DNA of 64,000 nucleotides, taken from NCBI GenBank assembly GCA_027605045.1, contig JAQFWX010000017.1, forward strand, positions 186,001-250,000, given 5' to 3'. Positions 34,907-47,586 of this stretch are shown in pieces (position 1 is the first letter of the stretch; each line of letters starts with the position of its first letter). The stretch comes from Phallus indusiatus. Its lineage: Eukaryota > Basidiomycota > Agaricomycetes > Phallales > Phallaceae. The notes beneath the pieces were generated by a model, which was given only the letters and a program-made list of their open reading frames with translations, searched no databases and was not told the origin of the DNA. A program made the position numbers and the translations under genes.

Positions 34907-35649
34907 TTATTTCAAATCAGGGGGAAAATTGCGTTGTGCGAGACGATTCGAGCCTATTGTGGTCGATTCATCCATAAGGCTGAGTCCGCCGTTGGAACCT
35001 TCCCTCATGGCGCCAGGGGCGGAGCTAAATAAAGCAAATATGATTTTTATTTTCAAAGAATCGTGTTGGAAATTGTTGGTAACTTACCGATACCTGACAG
35101 CGGCACTATGACCTACACCGCCCTGAATCAAATTAATGTAGTGAGTACATGATAGCAGCAGGAGACAGTATCTAAAGGGAGAAGCCTCGACGTACAGGAT
35201 TTTGCGGAACACGCTTTGTCGTATTTGGGTGAGCAAGGTTTGGAGAGGTGGATGATATTTGGCCACTAGGGGGAGGTTCGGTTATTGTCGGCATAACATA
35301 CGGATCAGCAGTTGGGTAGGGTCCTAAATATAGCAGTGAAGAAGAGGCGAAAGTGTTAGCAACGGTGCAAGGTTAAGGACGCAATATAGAGAGGACATGT
35401 ACCTCCGGGAACGTCGTACTCGACACTCTCCTTTGGAGAGACGACATACATCCTTTTGCCAGTATTCGGAGACACGTCAGGTTCGTGGTGATGGTCGACT
35501 TGTTTCGTATAAGTGAAGCTACCGCTCGAAGAAGTCTTTTCCAGAGCGCGCGATAGTGTCAAGTGTATTTGACGTTGTTGGACAGATTGGCTTCGAGCTC
35601 GAGCTGCTACACTCAAACTGGAGCGTTGGAGATTCGATCGTATTAGCAT
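34907..35649 (-). CDS. Conserved small protein with mitochondrial-type presequence
   Basis: Four exons on the minus strand with three introns: GTACAT...TTTAG, GTACGT...TTCAG and GTAAGT...TTTAG. The chosen ATG (35649) gives an N-terminus rich in Arg, Ser and Leu with no acidic residue for about 40 residues, a good mitochondrial targeting sequence. The mature part holds YPTADPYVMPTI, SSTSPNLAHPNTTKRVPQN, GGVGHSAAVRYRSAPGAM and GGLSLMDE. An upstream in-frame start at 35751 would mask the presequence and is less likely. These blocks look like those of a short protein found widely in fungi, but no function or domain name is known to me. No enzyme motif is present. Coding status is well supported by splicing; role is not. 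Confidence 0.75.
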
Positions 35650-36125
35650 GGGTGAGATGAAGTGGGAGTTGGGGGGAGCTAGTTGGGAAGTAAGAATTGG
35701 GAGAAAAATCAGATGGGGAGTGAGTGCGCCTTTTCTAACCGATATATACACGAATGAAAGATGCCTTTGGGGTTTTGACGTGGGAGGAAACGATCACATT
35801 GGATAAATTGGGTGTCTCTTGACCATTGGTCTTGTGACGTCACGGCGACCGTGTTTTGGGGTATTTGGCCGTGTCTACGCTTCCCCCCGCAGTGGCAATT
35901 CTTCCTCGAATCGTCATTTGCCCTCCTGTCTTCGTAGATGGTCACACAATTGTCGAAGACAGCACATAATCTCGGAAAAAGCGAAATGGAAAATCGATTG
36001 ATTAAAAGAATGTTCTTCATTATCGTAGATACATGATACGAGTGCCATTTGTCTCAGAAAACAACAATATACCAGCTTTTCTATCAGTTTTCCCCCCTCA
36101 ACCATCTCCTTTTCTCATTTAATCC
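35650..36125. other. Upstream region of the small protein, 3' flank of the beta-glucosidase
   Basis: About 480 bases with no gene. Short open frames lack support. Confidence 0.5.
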
Positions 36126-39100
36126 TTATTGGGGCACTAAGGTTCCCTGTAGGTGAATATTTCTCGACGAACTTCCAACGTAAACGGTGAACGCTCCTTT
36201 GGGTATAACCCACTTTTGTTCCGCCACATTCCTAAAAGAAAGTTCGTTTCAGACACATCCTCATCATCGACCATCGCACTTGCACTCACCAGTAGCTAAT
36301 GTCCTTGTTCCTAAGCGGGATCTGAATGTTCGCAGTTTGCCCCCGTTTGATGAAAGTCCGGTCAAAACCTCTCAACACGCGAGGTGGCTCCTGTGCCTCA
36401 GGAGGGAAGCCAAGGTACACCTGGCTAACTTCATTGCCATCTACGCCACCGGTATTCGTAATGGCGTATGTGATCGTGAACGCGGTATCGTATAAAGATG
36501 CAGGCCCCCCTGGGTTGGTACTAATGATGTCTGGCGTAGAACTGGGGACTGTTGCGTTAGTGATGCTGCTATTGCTGTGGGTAGTGGGTACAGTGACATT
36601 CGACGGTATGGACGTAGGTAAAGTGGCATTCGCGGTTGACACTGCTGTAACGGTAACGTTCTGGGCTGTCGGAGATGAACCCGAGACAGCGGGAGATGTG
36701 CTGATGCCGGCAACAGAAGAACCAGAAGTGGCATTGCTGATTGGTGTCGATGATGCAATAATGGCGGATGGTGGACTCGACATGTTAACGGCTGCAGGAG
36801 TAGGCGAGGCAGCAGTAGAGGTGACGACATCTCGTTTAGCCTTAGATGAGCCTCCGGGTCGGATATTCAGTCCATTATAGACAAATGTGGTATAACTCAA
36901 TCCGAAGCCGAATTCGAATCGCGGTGTAATATTGTTTGCATCGAAATGTCTGATAAAGAGGTCAATTTATCAATATGATCGATTGGAATTTCCAAATGGA
37001 GGGGTTGACAGACCTGTAATCGATATCAACACCTTCAGAATATACTATCTGAGGTGTAGTGTCATCACTCGTGTACAAGATACTCGCTCCGTAGTCCGAT
37101 TCTTGCATTGCAATCGTGTAAGGCAAGCGTCCACTAGGATTCACGTTCCCAAACAATACATCCACAAGACCATTACCAGCCTCTTGACCAGGCAGTCCTG
37201 CGTGAAGGACAGCAGTAACATTAGGGTTCTCAATCCAAGCTTCCAATATGACGGCACCGACAAAGTTGGTTACAACGATAGTGTTTGAACAAACCTCCGC
37301 GGTTACTTGGATAAGGGTGTCGCCAGCGTGCCAAGTGGTCAAGTTGTTTCTGTCACCTTGGTTGCCGCCGACGTTGATGTAACCTAGTATTATACAACAT
37401 CAGGCAAAACGAATAAATAAAACAATGTCTTTTGCCCAACCAACCTTCTCCAGAATCGGCATTTACGAAGACAAGACACGTATCCGCCTGAGAAGCGATT
37501 GTCTGTGCCTGACCGTAATTCCCGTCGTCGAGCATTCCTTCGATGACTACTGTGGGATCCGTAGAATGAATAAAGTTTTGGATGGCAGAAAGCGGATCAA
37601 TGAGATACGGGAACTAAAATAAAAGAATGGGGTCGTGGGTCCGGATTCAGTGAAAGGAGGGATCGGATCATTATGCGTACGTTTGCTGTTCCAGAACCCC
37701 AGCCCATCGCCAAATTACCTTGGTCACATCCACGACTGCAAAAGATAGAGCAAAAATATACAAGAAACGTTTGTCAAACTTACTCGCCACATCCATTAGG
37801 ACCGTCAGGGTTTGGACCAGCATCATTACCGATAATGGCAACACCTGTCACACCCCGGAAGATGAGTTTGTTACAAAAAAAAAGGAGACCAGTACGAGGA
37901 ATATCATACGTTTTAGCTTGTTTACGTTCAATGGGAGAGCGTTGTTCTGATTCTTCAGCAACACAGCGCTGGCAGCAGCGATCTCTCGTATCACTTTGTA
38001 GTGATCGCCTTGTGCGCTTGTTGAAAAAGGATAAGTACGAAACTCAGTGACTAGTGAGCAAATCCACCTACTTGACATGTTCATTGATGAGTTCTCCCTG
38101 AGAATTGAAAGTGTCTTGCGTTAGTTGATCAAAATTGACGGCTGGATAGTTCTGATCTTGACCCATTTGGAAAAAGGCCTATCAAGGCTGTCAGCTTCTT
38201 TCAAAAGAGTTAGGAAGACGAAGTTTCAGTCTTACAGCCATTGTCCTTGTAACCATATCATCCACTCGCGATTCTGGTACGCTACCGTTGTTAACAGCCT
38301 CGATCAACGCGGAACCCCAGAAGGAATTGGTTGTGTTGATAGGGTTAAAGGCTTGCGGACCTAAGCCGTAGGCCAAGAAACCAGGCATATTGAGATCCAA
38401 ACCAGCTAATGCAGGCTAGAAGAAAAGATAATTTGTCAGAATCTTGTCACGGTTAACCTCTAACTAACTCGTACCTGAACGCCATTGATCATCGCAGCCC
38501 AATCGCTCATTATAGTGCCTTGGAAGTCGAGTTCCTCTTTGACCAATCCATTCATAACCTTGCTGTTTTGACAAGCTTGCGTTTGGTTGATTTTGTTATA
38601 CGAGCACCTGTTATGGATGTGAGCTCCAACAATCCCAAAGATTATGCAAAATTACAAACATGACGGCACCAACACCAGCGGCAATAGACTCTCCGAAAGG
38701 CCAAAGATAGACCTCGTGCATGGTCTTATCGTCGATGTTTGAGCTATAGATTTGTTGAGACAACGAACCACCTCGGAAGTGTTCTTGTTCGTTGCCGATT
38801 AAATGTTTAGCAGTAGCGATAACCCGTTGGCTTTGCATGCCTTGAACGGTTTGAGCCGCAGCGACACCAGTTAGGAAAGGATCTGCGCCAAAACCCTCCC
38901 AGTTTCGACCTGCAGCTGGTGCGCGACCCATGTTCATCATTGGACCAAGAGCAAAGTTAACGCCTTTGAGCATGTGCTCGTTTCCCATTCCCTGACCGCG
39001 TTGGAACATGAGATCCTTATCCCAGGTTGTAGCAACATTAATGCCGGTTGGACTATTGAAAGTGTATGAAATCAGATGACAACCGCGACGACCTTTCTTA

Positions 39101-39603
39101 TAGACTTACAAGGCAGAGACAAAGTCAGCAAAACGGACACCAAGAGGTGAATCTTCGAAGCACAATCCTGGAAAACCAATACGAGTGACGTGCTGCGAAG
39201 TGTAATGTAAGCATAGAAAAGGGGAGAATGAGAAACGACATCTGCCACTTACGCCAGTATTACCAACACATCTGTCTTGGACACCGGTACCAGTGGTAAG
39301 ATTGACCTTCTCTTCAAGGGTAAGTTGCGCCACGAAACTACGGGCTTTTGCAACGGCACTAGCCCAATCACCATTGCCTGCGACTGGTCTAGCTGGAACA
39401 ACCTTGAAAAGAGATTAAATCAAGTTAGAGTAGTCATTAAAGAGAAAGAAAAAGGGCGATCGTACGACGGGCGATTCCCATTCTTCGAAACCAGGAGGTG
39501 CCATGTCCGGTATACCGGTTATAACATCGGCGAATGTGGACGTGAAGATCGATAGAGCAACGGCAAGGAGTATGAACGGCCGATAAGTCGACAGTCCAGA
39601 CAT
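36126..39603 (-). CDS. Secreted GH3 beta-glucosidase
   Basis: Hydrolyses terminal beta-glucosyl residues of cello-oligosaccharides and related glucosides outside the cell. The ATG at 39603 starts a clear signal peptide (hydrophobic FILLAVALSIFTSTFA). The N-terminal GH3 barrel shows LTLEEKVNLTTG, the FEDSPLGVRFAD motif, NFALGPMMNMGRAPAAGRNWEGFG and ATAKHLIGNEQEHFRG. The nucleophile Asp lies in GTIMSDWAAM. The alpha/beta sandwich domain shows ASAVLLKNQNNALPL, IGNDAGPNPDG, MGWGSGTANFPYLIDP, LPGQEAGNGLVDVLFG and NPSGRLPYTI. A Ser/Thr-rich insert of about 120 residues (36830-36500) precedes the fibronectin-III-like domain (FTITYAITNTGGVDGNEVSQVYLGFP). About a dozen short introns interrupt it. The last exon (36238 region to 36126) ends PQ-stop. 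Looks intact. Confidence 0.93.
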
Positions 39604-41431
39604 GATGAAGTTAGTGTGCGAACGTCCGGGGGAGTATTGCCAAAGGAGTGATGTAAATCAACGAGGATTTGTTTCGAGAAGCGGAAAAAAACGAGTGGTG
39701 GTATTTATACTCAGGCTGGAGTGGACACGCAACAAAAAGTGGTGTCTGTAGGGAAAGGGAAAGAGAGAGTCCGGAAATGAGAAAGACGCTGCAGCATTTG
39801 ATTGGCATGGGTGTTCTTTCCGTAACGCCTTGGGCGTCGTGATACAATTCGAGTAATCAGAAGAGTCTGCGTGATGCACTTGTCACATGCATTCAGAAAG
39901 CAAGGACCATAGTGTGGAGCATGAAGGAGGATTTCCCATTCGGCACGTTCGGAAATAAATCAAAATTTGAAATAAATCGGTGAGCCACGTGTTGAGCTGG
40001 TTTGTTTTTTATAACACTTACGAAAAGTTTTACCATTGGGACCGACTATCATTCGTGGATGGTCATTGCACAAGCTCTTCTGACCTCGTAGCTTTATGAC
40101 CCGAGGCACCACGTTTTTCAGTGCTTGCCAGCACATCGTAACACGAAAAGACTCACAAGTGCAGTCAGGGTCGGTCATCGCAGGTCTCAAGTCGCGCTTG
40201 TGTGGGCGCGTGACGGAATGAGCTTTACAAGTCAGTCGACCTGCCTATCGTGGCTATAACAAAAGTGCTGCTTACCGTTTTCTGTTATTCTTGGCGATAT
40301 ATCTTCTCTCATGTGTTTAAGTCACCTGGTTGTATGCTTCTTTGGCGAAATAGTGGATAACACAAGTGTATTCAAATGGCTGCGCAATCGACTGGCATAC
40401 TAACCTCTCGGGTTTTATCTACCTCATGGGTACTAGAACGTCGCTGTTTATTAGTCAGAAGACGTTCTAATATCACTCGCTGGAATAAGGTTTTTTTCTT
40501 CCTTCGAATTCAATAAGCTTCGGAATCCATGCGGAGCGTTCTCTAACTATTGATATGTATGACATGTAATATTAACGGTTTTAAATTTAAAGATCGCATC
40601 TACCGGCTATCTAGTAGATATTCCATCTGGCTTTCCGACTTGGATCCAGACATGCAAACACTCAAAACTACGGTTCTTAATGCCTTGCGCCCTCTTAGGC
40701 TTCGCGCCGAACTTACACAGCTTATTCATTGGTACTGTCTGCGATCGGACACCCCTCTGACCTGGTTAAAGTCAGATCTTTGTGCCCGTAGGAGTTTGAC
40801 TATAATTCCGCTGGAACGCACTCTAGACATTCTAGAATCATTTATGTTCAGATACTCTCCGCGATTCATCCATTCAGACGCTCATGCTTCTACTCAGTAC
40901 TAGCGTGCCTAATACACGACGAATGGTCGCGGCTCACCATTTTGCAATAATGGTTGCCGAACTTAGTTGGGGTGAGAATATTTTCCAAGTTCCAAGCGCT
41001 AGTCAGAAGCACATTATCCGTTGTAATATCCATGCGTACTGTCAGTAGATGTTGTTCTCTAATGTACATGCGTTGGCATGACAAGGCTTCGTCTCGAAAA
41101 CTATCGGTAATAGGTTAATCTTCCAATGTTATCGCCAGATGGTGATCCCTTCGGCAAGTTTCTCATCATATGTATTTTCGTTTGTGCCACTGGCGGCGTT
41201 GTAGCGTTCGAGGTTGAGGAGGCTCCGAGTCGTTGTCTTTCTCAGGATCCGTCGGTATTATCATTTTAGGCAAATTTCTAATATCTTAGTTGAATCCTGG
41301 CGTACCAGCTTCTATCGTTAGCGATAGAGATATACCCATGCTATGCATTGATAAGTCTAATCATCTTCTCTTCTAGTAACACGTTTTGTCCTGATAACTA
41401 CTGAACATCAAACGATACGTTCAATCCAATA
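39604..41431. other. Intergenic region, 1.8 kb
   Basis: The first about 350 bases are the beta-glucosidase upstream region. A plus-strand open frame at 40550-40903 (117 codons) and a minus-strand frame at 40190-39960 have no recognisable protein and no splice partners. No repeat is seen. Confidence 0.4.
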
Positions 41432-42912
41432 TTATATTCCGTCGAGATTTTCGTTGCCTTCGCGCCCCTGACAGTGATAATTGGGATCATGAACCTGAGA
41501 TGGACCTGAAGACGATTTTGCCTGGGAATCTTGTCCAACTTCGATCTACAAATCACAAGAACATTAGAAACGGGGAATCAAATAAGGTATAATATGAATA
41601 TGAAGTGAGCTACCACAGGTATGATGAACGGAATCTGCAATTTGGATGAATTAGAGACCACGACCGGTGTTGTTGCTCTTGAATCTGGATGGTATTGTTG
41701 TGCGAACTCGCTAAGTAAATAAATGAGTTTGTGATATGAGAAGGTCGGGGAAAAGGAGATACACACACCTAGCATACTTTTCCATCATTATTGCCATCGA
41801 TATGAGGGATATACGGTAAGGTTTGGGCATCATACCCTTGCCAAATCTATAAGTAACATGGTTGGAGCATAGAAGTCCGACGATCATAATCCCAATCTGA
41901 ACAGGGACAATTGAAAACACGGTCGTGTACCAAATCTCCAGCGCATTTCGTTCGAATTGTAAAAAGGGGGCCGCGCAACCAGGAAATTGACTGCGGGAAT
42001 AACACCATTGACTGACAGCCGCCTCGACGAATGGGTTGAAATAGCCACAACAATCCAACTCATTCTGAATGCGCAACCGTGCGCTCAAATCCAATTCTCG
42101 GGACCACTGAAGATTCAATTTACCTTGAAGATCGAACGTGCGGCGTTTGTACGTTATATAACCTGGGACTACCAGTGTGGCAAACGTGATCCAGCATAGA
42201 AAACTATAAGCTGCAAGAAAGGGACGATTGTTGAGAAAAAGGCCCAATAGTCCGAGCATGGACGTGATCACAGCCACGGCAGCCGCAAAAGTGGATACTG
42301 AAAAGATCACTGAGCCAAAATCTATGTTTGAGCAACAAGATACAGCATACGGATAAGCTCAGGTCGATTAGCGACGCGGATGACGTCTGCATTTGCCCAT
42401 ACGTTGAACCAAGTCAATAGACAAAAGATGAGACCAATTAATGAATATGCGGAAAACTAATGATAATAATCGAAAAAAAGAAGTAATATGAACCAAATTT
42501 CACTACTGACAATTGCATTCGAAAAGAATAGAACACATTTGAACGGAGTCCAACGTAACGCAGGCAATCCTTTCCTAGGCTGGGATAGATTAGAATCTTC
42601 GTCCTCGTCTTCGTGTTCATTCACAGAGGGCATCCTTGCTTCATTTTCTTTGAAAACATTTCTCCCGCCCCCCTGTTTTATGCCGGGAAGATGATTATGA
42701 CCGCGTCTTGAGCGAAGGCGAGTCGGAGTAGGACTGTGTGGAGACGAAAATTTGGCTGGGAGGTAATTTAAAGAAAGAGATAGACGATCTGATTTATCGT
42801 CAGACGATACAGCATCGTCTTCTGAAGATGCAACAACAGATAATCTACGGGGGGTGGGAGACACGGAAGGTGAGTGAATAGCTTCCTGTGAGAAACGAAT
42901 ACTGGTCGACAT
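41432..42912 (-). CDS. Tetraspanin, fungal TSP2-type
   Basis: A four-helix membrane protein. Exons start at the ATG 42912; the first ends at 42511, and introns of about 45-65 nt follow. The N-terminal about 115 residues are cytoplasmic, Ser/Pro and Asp/Glu rich. Helix 1 spans CVLFFSNAIFSAYSLIGLIFCLLTWF, helix 2 IFSVSTFAAAVAVITSMLGLLGLFL, helix 3 FLCWITFATLVVPGYI. The large loop carries the tetraspanin hallmark DCCGYFNP and two further Cys (WCYSRSQFPGC). Helix 4 is TTVFSIVPVQIGIMIVGLLCSNH, then the family's FGKGMMPKPYRIS motif. The tail ends at 41432. In basidiomycetes TSP2-type tetraspanins are distinct from PLS1, which functions in appressorial penetration. The function of this one is not known. 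Looks intact. Confidence 0.9.
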
Positions 42913-43607
42913 ACTATGAGAGACAATCGCCCCAGACAGAGAATTAAATAGAAAAAAACGAAGAACCAAGAGCCATCAGTCAACAAGGCGAGTGAAAGCT
43001 TTCATCGCGAGCTGCTGAGCGACTGAATGGGAAGATTGACACAAGTTCTTTGAGACAATAGGGTCTGAGAGATGCAAAGGTTTAGCGTTGTTTAATCCAA
43101 GGGTCTTGCCAGAAAAAGGGTCCTCTTCGATACATGTATTATCGAGAGAATTGGTTTGAACCATTATCCGATAGTGATTTTGATTTGGAAAGCTTGAAAG
43201 TTGATATGTGCATACAATGTTTGATTTCGGCATGTTAGATTCTTCTTTTTTTAAATAAAAAAAGGAATTTCGCATCTTCGAGAGAAGCAGGTCGGAGTTT
43301 GAAAGTAAGCGTTCCCCGGAAAATGTCTCATGACGACTGCTCCCACGAGGGTCCATGGCGTTCATGGCCTAAGACAAGTCAGCGCAAAAGACCAAGTCTC
43401 CTCTTTTCTCACTACCACCACCATCGCCGTAACTGCCCACAGCATCGTCGCTGCCACTACTACGGTTTGAAACTGTGTTTCTCTTTCTTTCTTTTCATCA
43501 CCTCTAACAGCCTCTAACTTTATTCCACCGCTTCTTCTGCTTTAACTGCTGATCTTGTTTTTTTTTCTTTCCGGGTCTTTTAAATTTTTTTTGAATTCTG
43601 ATCACTT
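42913..43607. promoter_or_regulatory. Compact divergent promoter region, tetraspanin / SDR-like gene
   Basis: Only 695 bases separate the tetraspanin ATG (-) from the SDR-like ATG (+). Pyrimidine-rich plus-strand sequence (43480-43600) leads into the SDR start. A minus-strand open frame of 130 codons (43365-42976) lies inside and could be transcribed as a tetraspanin 5' leader; it does not splice in frame to the tetraspanin start. Confidence 0.4.
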
Positions 43608-46016
43608 ATGTCTGCTGCTATAAAGCGTCTATCAACTATCATTCGTCCGCATCCGCATACGCAAGCTTCAAGCGCTTCACCCCAAAAAGAATCTCCCAAA
43701 CCACAGCCTAGTGCAGTCTCCCCTACCGATACGGAGAATAAACCCGGAGTAGTCGATTCCTCCGCACCTGTGCCAACCACTATGTCTACTACCACTGAAG
43801 CTCCGGCTGATTCTTCAGCCGATGCTACGGTCGCTCCTGCAGGTGATTCAACCATCGCGCCATCATCGGCACCTGAACAACCCACCACTCAAGAAGAAAG
43901 CCAGGCCATGGCAACACCTGTCGCAGTTGATGCGCCAGCGACGACGGAAAAGGCTCAAGAGACTCCCGCTCCTACTGAGCCAGTACCGGCCGAGGAAAAG
44001 ACTGAAGACGCGCCTGCCACAAAGACGTCTGACACGAAGCACGAGACCACTTCTGTTAAGGAGAAATCACGTCGCACGCGCGATATTGGCCGTGAGACTA
44101 TTCGCCGTTTTTCGACCATTCTTCGTCCCGGGAATGGATCTCACACTAAAGAGAAGGATGTCGTCCCACCAGTTCCGACGCCTGCCTCTAAGGCAAAAGA
44201 AGAGGAAGCCCCTAAAGCTGTTGAGGCCACCCCGGCCGCGGACACCGACATACCTGCTGCTACTGTCGCCGCTTCTACCACCGAACAGCCCGAGCCTGCC
44301 GCTACTCCTGCTGTAGTCGAAAAACAGGAAAAGCCACAAGAATCTAAGCCTGTCAAAGCCGCCAAATCTGCAGCTGTTACCCCCAAGACGAAGGAAAAAG
44401 AAAAGGAAAAGACTGAAAAGCCCAAAACAGCTGCCCGTCGTGGTTCCTCTTTCTTCAGTGCCGCACGTGACGCCGTCCGTGGTCCTCGGAGGGATGCATC
44501 CAAATCAAAGCCAGTAGCTGCTCCTAAAGCTGAGTCCGCTGCGGTAAAAATCATCAAGAAGGGTGCTGCAAAAGGAAAGCGCGTTGTCGTGATTACGGGA
44601 GCTAGCAAAGGCACTGGCCTAGAGCTTGTTAAACAATATGTGAGTTGATAAGCTTATAATTGTCATTATTCATAACACGGCTGGATTAATTACTTCATTT
44701 ATATATAGTCAGTCCAGCCGGACACATTTGTCATTGCGCTTTCTCGTACCGTTGACAAGGCTGCGGAAATAAGAACGATTGTTAATGAAAGCGCTAAGTA
44801 TGGTCACAATGTCCGACCCGTTCGTGTTGATATCGGGAGTACGAAGGTAGGTACAAGTTTCGACACGCTATAAGTAAGATTAATTGATAAATCAATTACG
44901 ACAGTCTATCGCAAGTGCTGTAAAGGATATTGTTGAGCTTACAGATGGCCGGATCGATTTGGTGATTCATGCCGCTGGCACAAAACATGAGAACCCCATA
45001 CGTATCGGTGACATCAAAGGTCCTGAATTGGAAGAGGAGGTTAGTATTCATCTTCCTCCCGAGCATTTTTCACAAATTTTGACGTTTAATTGTTTTAGTT
45101 GCGTTATAATCTCGTTGGCCCTATTGCGTTCACAAATGCTCTACTGCAGTATCTAAAGCCGTTCCCACCGCCGCCACCAGCACCTGCACCTGCACCTGCT
45201 ACTACTGAAGTCAAGGAGACGGAAGAAGCTAATAATGCCGTCGCTCCAATGGAGACGGACAAGGCTGAGAAAACTGAGGAATCTAAGGAGGCTAAAGCGG
45301 ACGTAGTTGCAGAAAGCAAGCCCGAGATAGACACGGAGAAAGACACATCGGCCCTTCCTAAGACTACAGAAGAAGAGGCCAATACTGCTCCTGTTACCCA
45401 GGATACAACCCCAGCCGTACCCGCAGAGGCGGAGCAAACATCCGAACCTGTAGCCGAACTAGCACCCGCCGCTCAATCCACCATTGAGACTCCATCTGCT
45501 ACTGAGCCAGTTGTCACTGAGGGAGAAGCTAAACAACCCGATGCTGAAACCGCTGCTGCTGTACCTCTGCCTGCTGATTCTACACCAGCACCCCCCGTCG
45601 ACTCAACAGAACCTACACCGGCACCGGCACCTGTTCCAGTATATCTTCCACCCAACCCTTGTGTTATTTTCTTAACACCTTCGGATCCGATTTACAATAG
45701 CCAAGGCTCGGTCCCTGGCGGAAGTTTTGTTCCGTCACCGAAGACGCTATTTTCTTTGTCACGTTCTGCGTTGCAAGTTGCGATCGCCAAGTATGCCATG
45801 AGTTTGGGAGGTCAGGCGATTAATGTTGTTGGAATTGAAAGGCCGGGTGTTCTTGACCCTGTAAGTGTGCTTTCGATGATAGACTTTTACTATCGTTTAC
45901 CTGGCTCATTTTTTCTTTAGCATTCAAATATCGCGGAAGCTCAAGCCGTTAAAAGTATATTGGAATATTTACCCGATGTGACACTCAACAAGTCCGGAAG
46001 ATTGCTTAGGATCTGA
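43608..46016 (+). CDS. SDR-fold protein with degenerate catalytic site and long low-complexity regions
   Basis: Five exons: 43608-44639, 44709-44846, 44905-45039, 45099-45860, 45921-46016. The first about 320 residues are disordered, Ala/Pro/Glu/Lys/Thr rich, with Arg-rich islands repeated (RLSTIIRP and RFSTILRP). The Rossmann domain begins GKRVVVITGASKGTGLEL, a good TGxxxGxG cofactor motif, and continues RVDIGSTK, LVIHAAG (the NAG-like motif) and LVGPIAFTNALLQYLKP. About 155 Pro/Ala/Glu-rich residues are then inserted before the next strand (CVIFLTPSDPIYNSQG). At the place of the catalytic YxxxK the sequence is FSLSRSAL, so Tyr is Phe and Lys is Arg. The closing segment INVVGIERPGVLDP fits the family. 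It probably binds nucleotide but is unlikely to be a normal oxidoreductase. Intron phases all fit. Confidence 0.85.
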
Positions 46017-47586
46017 GCTACCCACTTTAAGATGTTTCTTTTGGACAAATAGTGTTTTTCGTTCACGATATCATCTATGTCGTTCTTTATTGTTACGTCT
46101 TATTTCATCCTTTTTTACTCTCCGATCTTCCTTACGTTGACATGTGTAAGATTCAGACCGGCGTTGGTGTATGCAATTTCCATATTTGTCGAACTTTGAA
46201 TCTTTCGTTCACCAAGCTCGTGATATTATGCTTCTTTTTCACCTTCGATTTGTTCAGATTCTGTTTGAAAACTACTTCTCCACAGCTCTGTTGATATCTG
46301 TTTCCTCTTTTTTTTCATCCATGTAGCCGTTTGTGAAAATACCCTAATTTGCTGACGATTTACATGCCGATCACAATACAATTGTTTTTTTTTACCTTCA
46401 GACATTCAGGAGCAATTTCTATCATTGTATTATTGATTGGTTACAAGATTTGTGAAGTTGAGGTGCCCATTTCCGAGGTCGCTCAAAAGATGAAGGTCGT
46501 GCGCCCGTTTTGAATTGGCGTTAGCCCTCAAGTGCCCCATCATTCGGAGATCCGCAACTCCCAGGAGCGTCAGCGCCGCGGAAAAGTACCGACTTGAACT
46601 TGACTTTTGCGTTTCAACTCGTAAGTAGATTAGTGCACATGGATGACAAGAATTGAATGGAGCGTTTTGCGATATTGCCTAACCGGCCGGGATGCTTCAA
46701 GACCTGAGCCGGGAGCGTCTCATTTGAGAGGGTACCTTGCATGGCTGATGCTGATTTAGCCCTCGCTGTGTGAAAACGTCTGGCATGCCATGCATCTTTA
46801 TGGCGGGTAACATTGATAATCAAAACTCGATGATATACCCACCAAAGCTATGGTGGAGGGGTTCGGAGTAGCACTTTATCTTTGACACTTTATCACGTTT
46901 ATCATTATCACGAGATTTTTTTGCGGGTACTTTGTGCCCCTATATCTGGCAATAGAGAATATTTATTGTAGATTGCACAATGCAGTGCACGGGATGTGTA
47001 ATTTGCGTTTGTAATTCCGTTCGAGTTTGTAATGTTCGGATGGTTTAGTAAGGTCCAGATCCTATTTTTGTCTCTGTCCCTTACGTGAACATGTCGCCAG
47101 CAGTCCAGTTATGTCATGCGTGTCTTAGGATGAACTCGTGGGAAATCGGCTTGCCGTGTATGACTAAAGACGCCACGCCCAAACAAACAACTTGTGCAAT
47201 GGGGGAAAACTTTTTTTTATTTATTCTGGTCGTAAATAATCTGTAATGTCTTGATCTCCCGGATCCCCGTCAGAAACAAAGAAAACCGTCTACAAATTGC
47301 TTTGACATATTACACATAATCCCCTCAATCGGTTCGGTGCTCTGCTACCTGCTGCGTCGTCGGAAACTTTCACCCCATCTGCTTATTTCTCCCGATTTGC
47401 TTGGCCCGTTTTTCGTTGGTTACAAAGCAACCCTCTGGGAGCGTCATTTCCATCTGTCACCCACCCACACACGTCTCTGTCTTTTCCTCTTTATATTGAC
47501 AGACTACGGGCTTTAGCTTTCGTCCCATCTTAAAGCCTTTCCATCCGCGTCATAGTGAGGAGACTCAATCACAGTACCTCGCACCA
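46017..47586. other. Intergenic region, 1.57 kb
   Basis: Contains the 3' flank of the SDR-like gene (AT-rich) and, from about 47300, C/T-rich sequence with CTTTATATTGACAG at about 47490, a possible TATA-like element about 95 bases before the next start. No gene is seen. Confidence 0.4.

Noticed and set aside
36326..36880. 184-codon plus-strand open frame
   Set aside because: Antisense shadow of the Ser/Thr-rich part of the beta-glucosidase.
40550..40903. 117-codon plus-strand open frame
   Set aside because: No motif, no splice support and no promoter evidence; cannot be supported as a gene.
42976..43365. 130-codon minus-strand frame as the first tetraspanin exon
   Set aside because: The only available intron would put the tetraspanin N-terminus out of frame, so the start at 42912 was kept.
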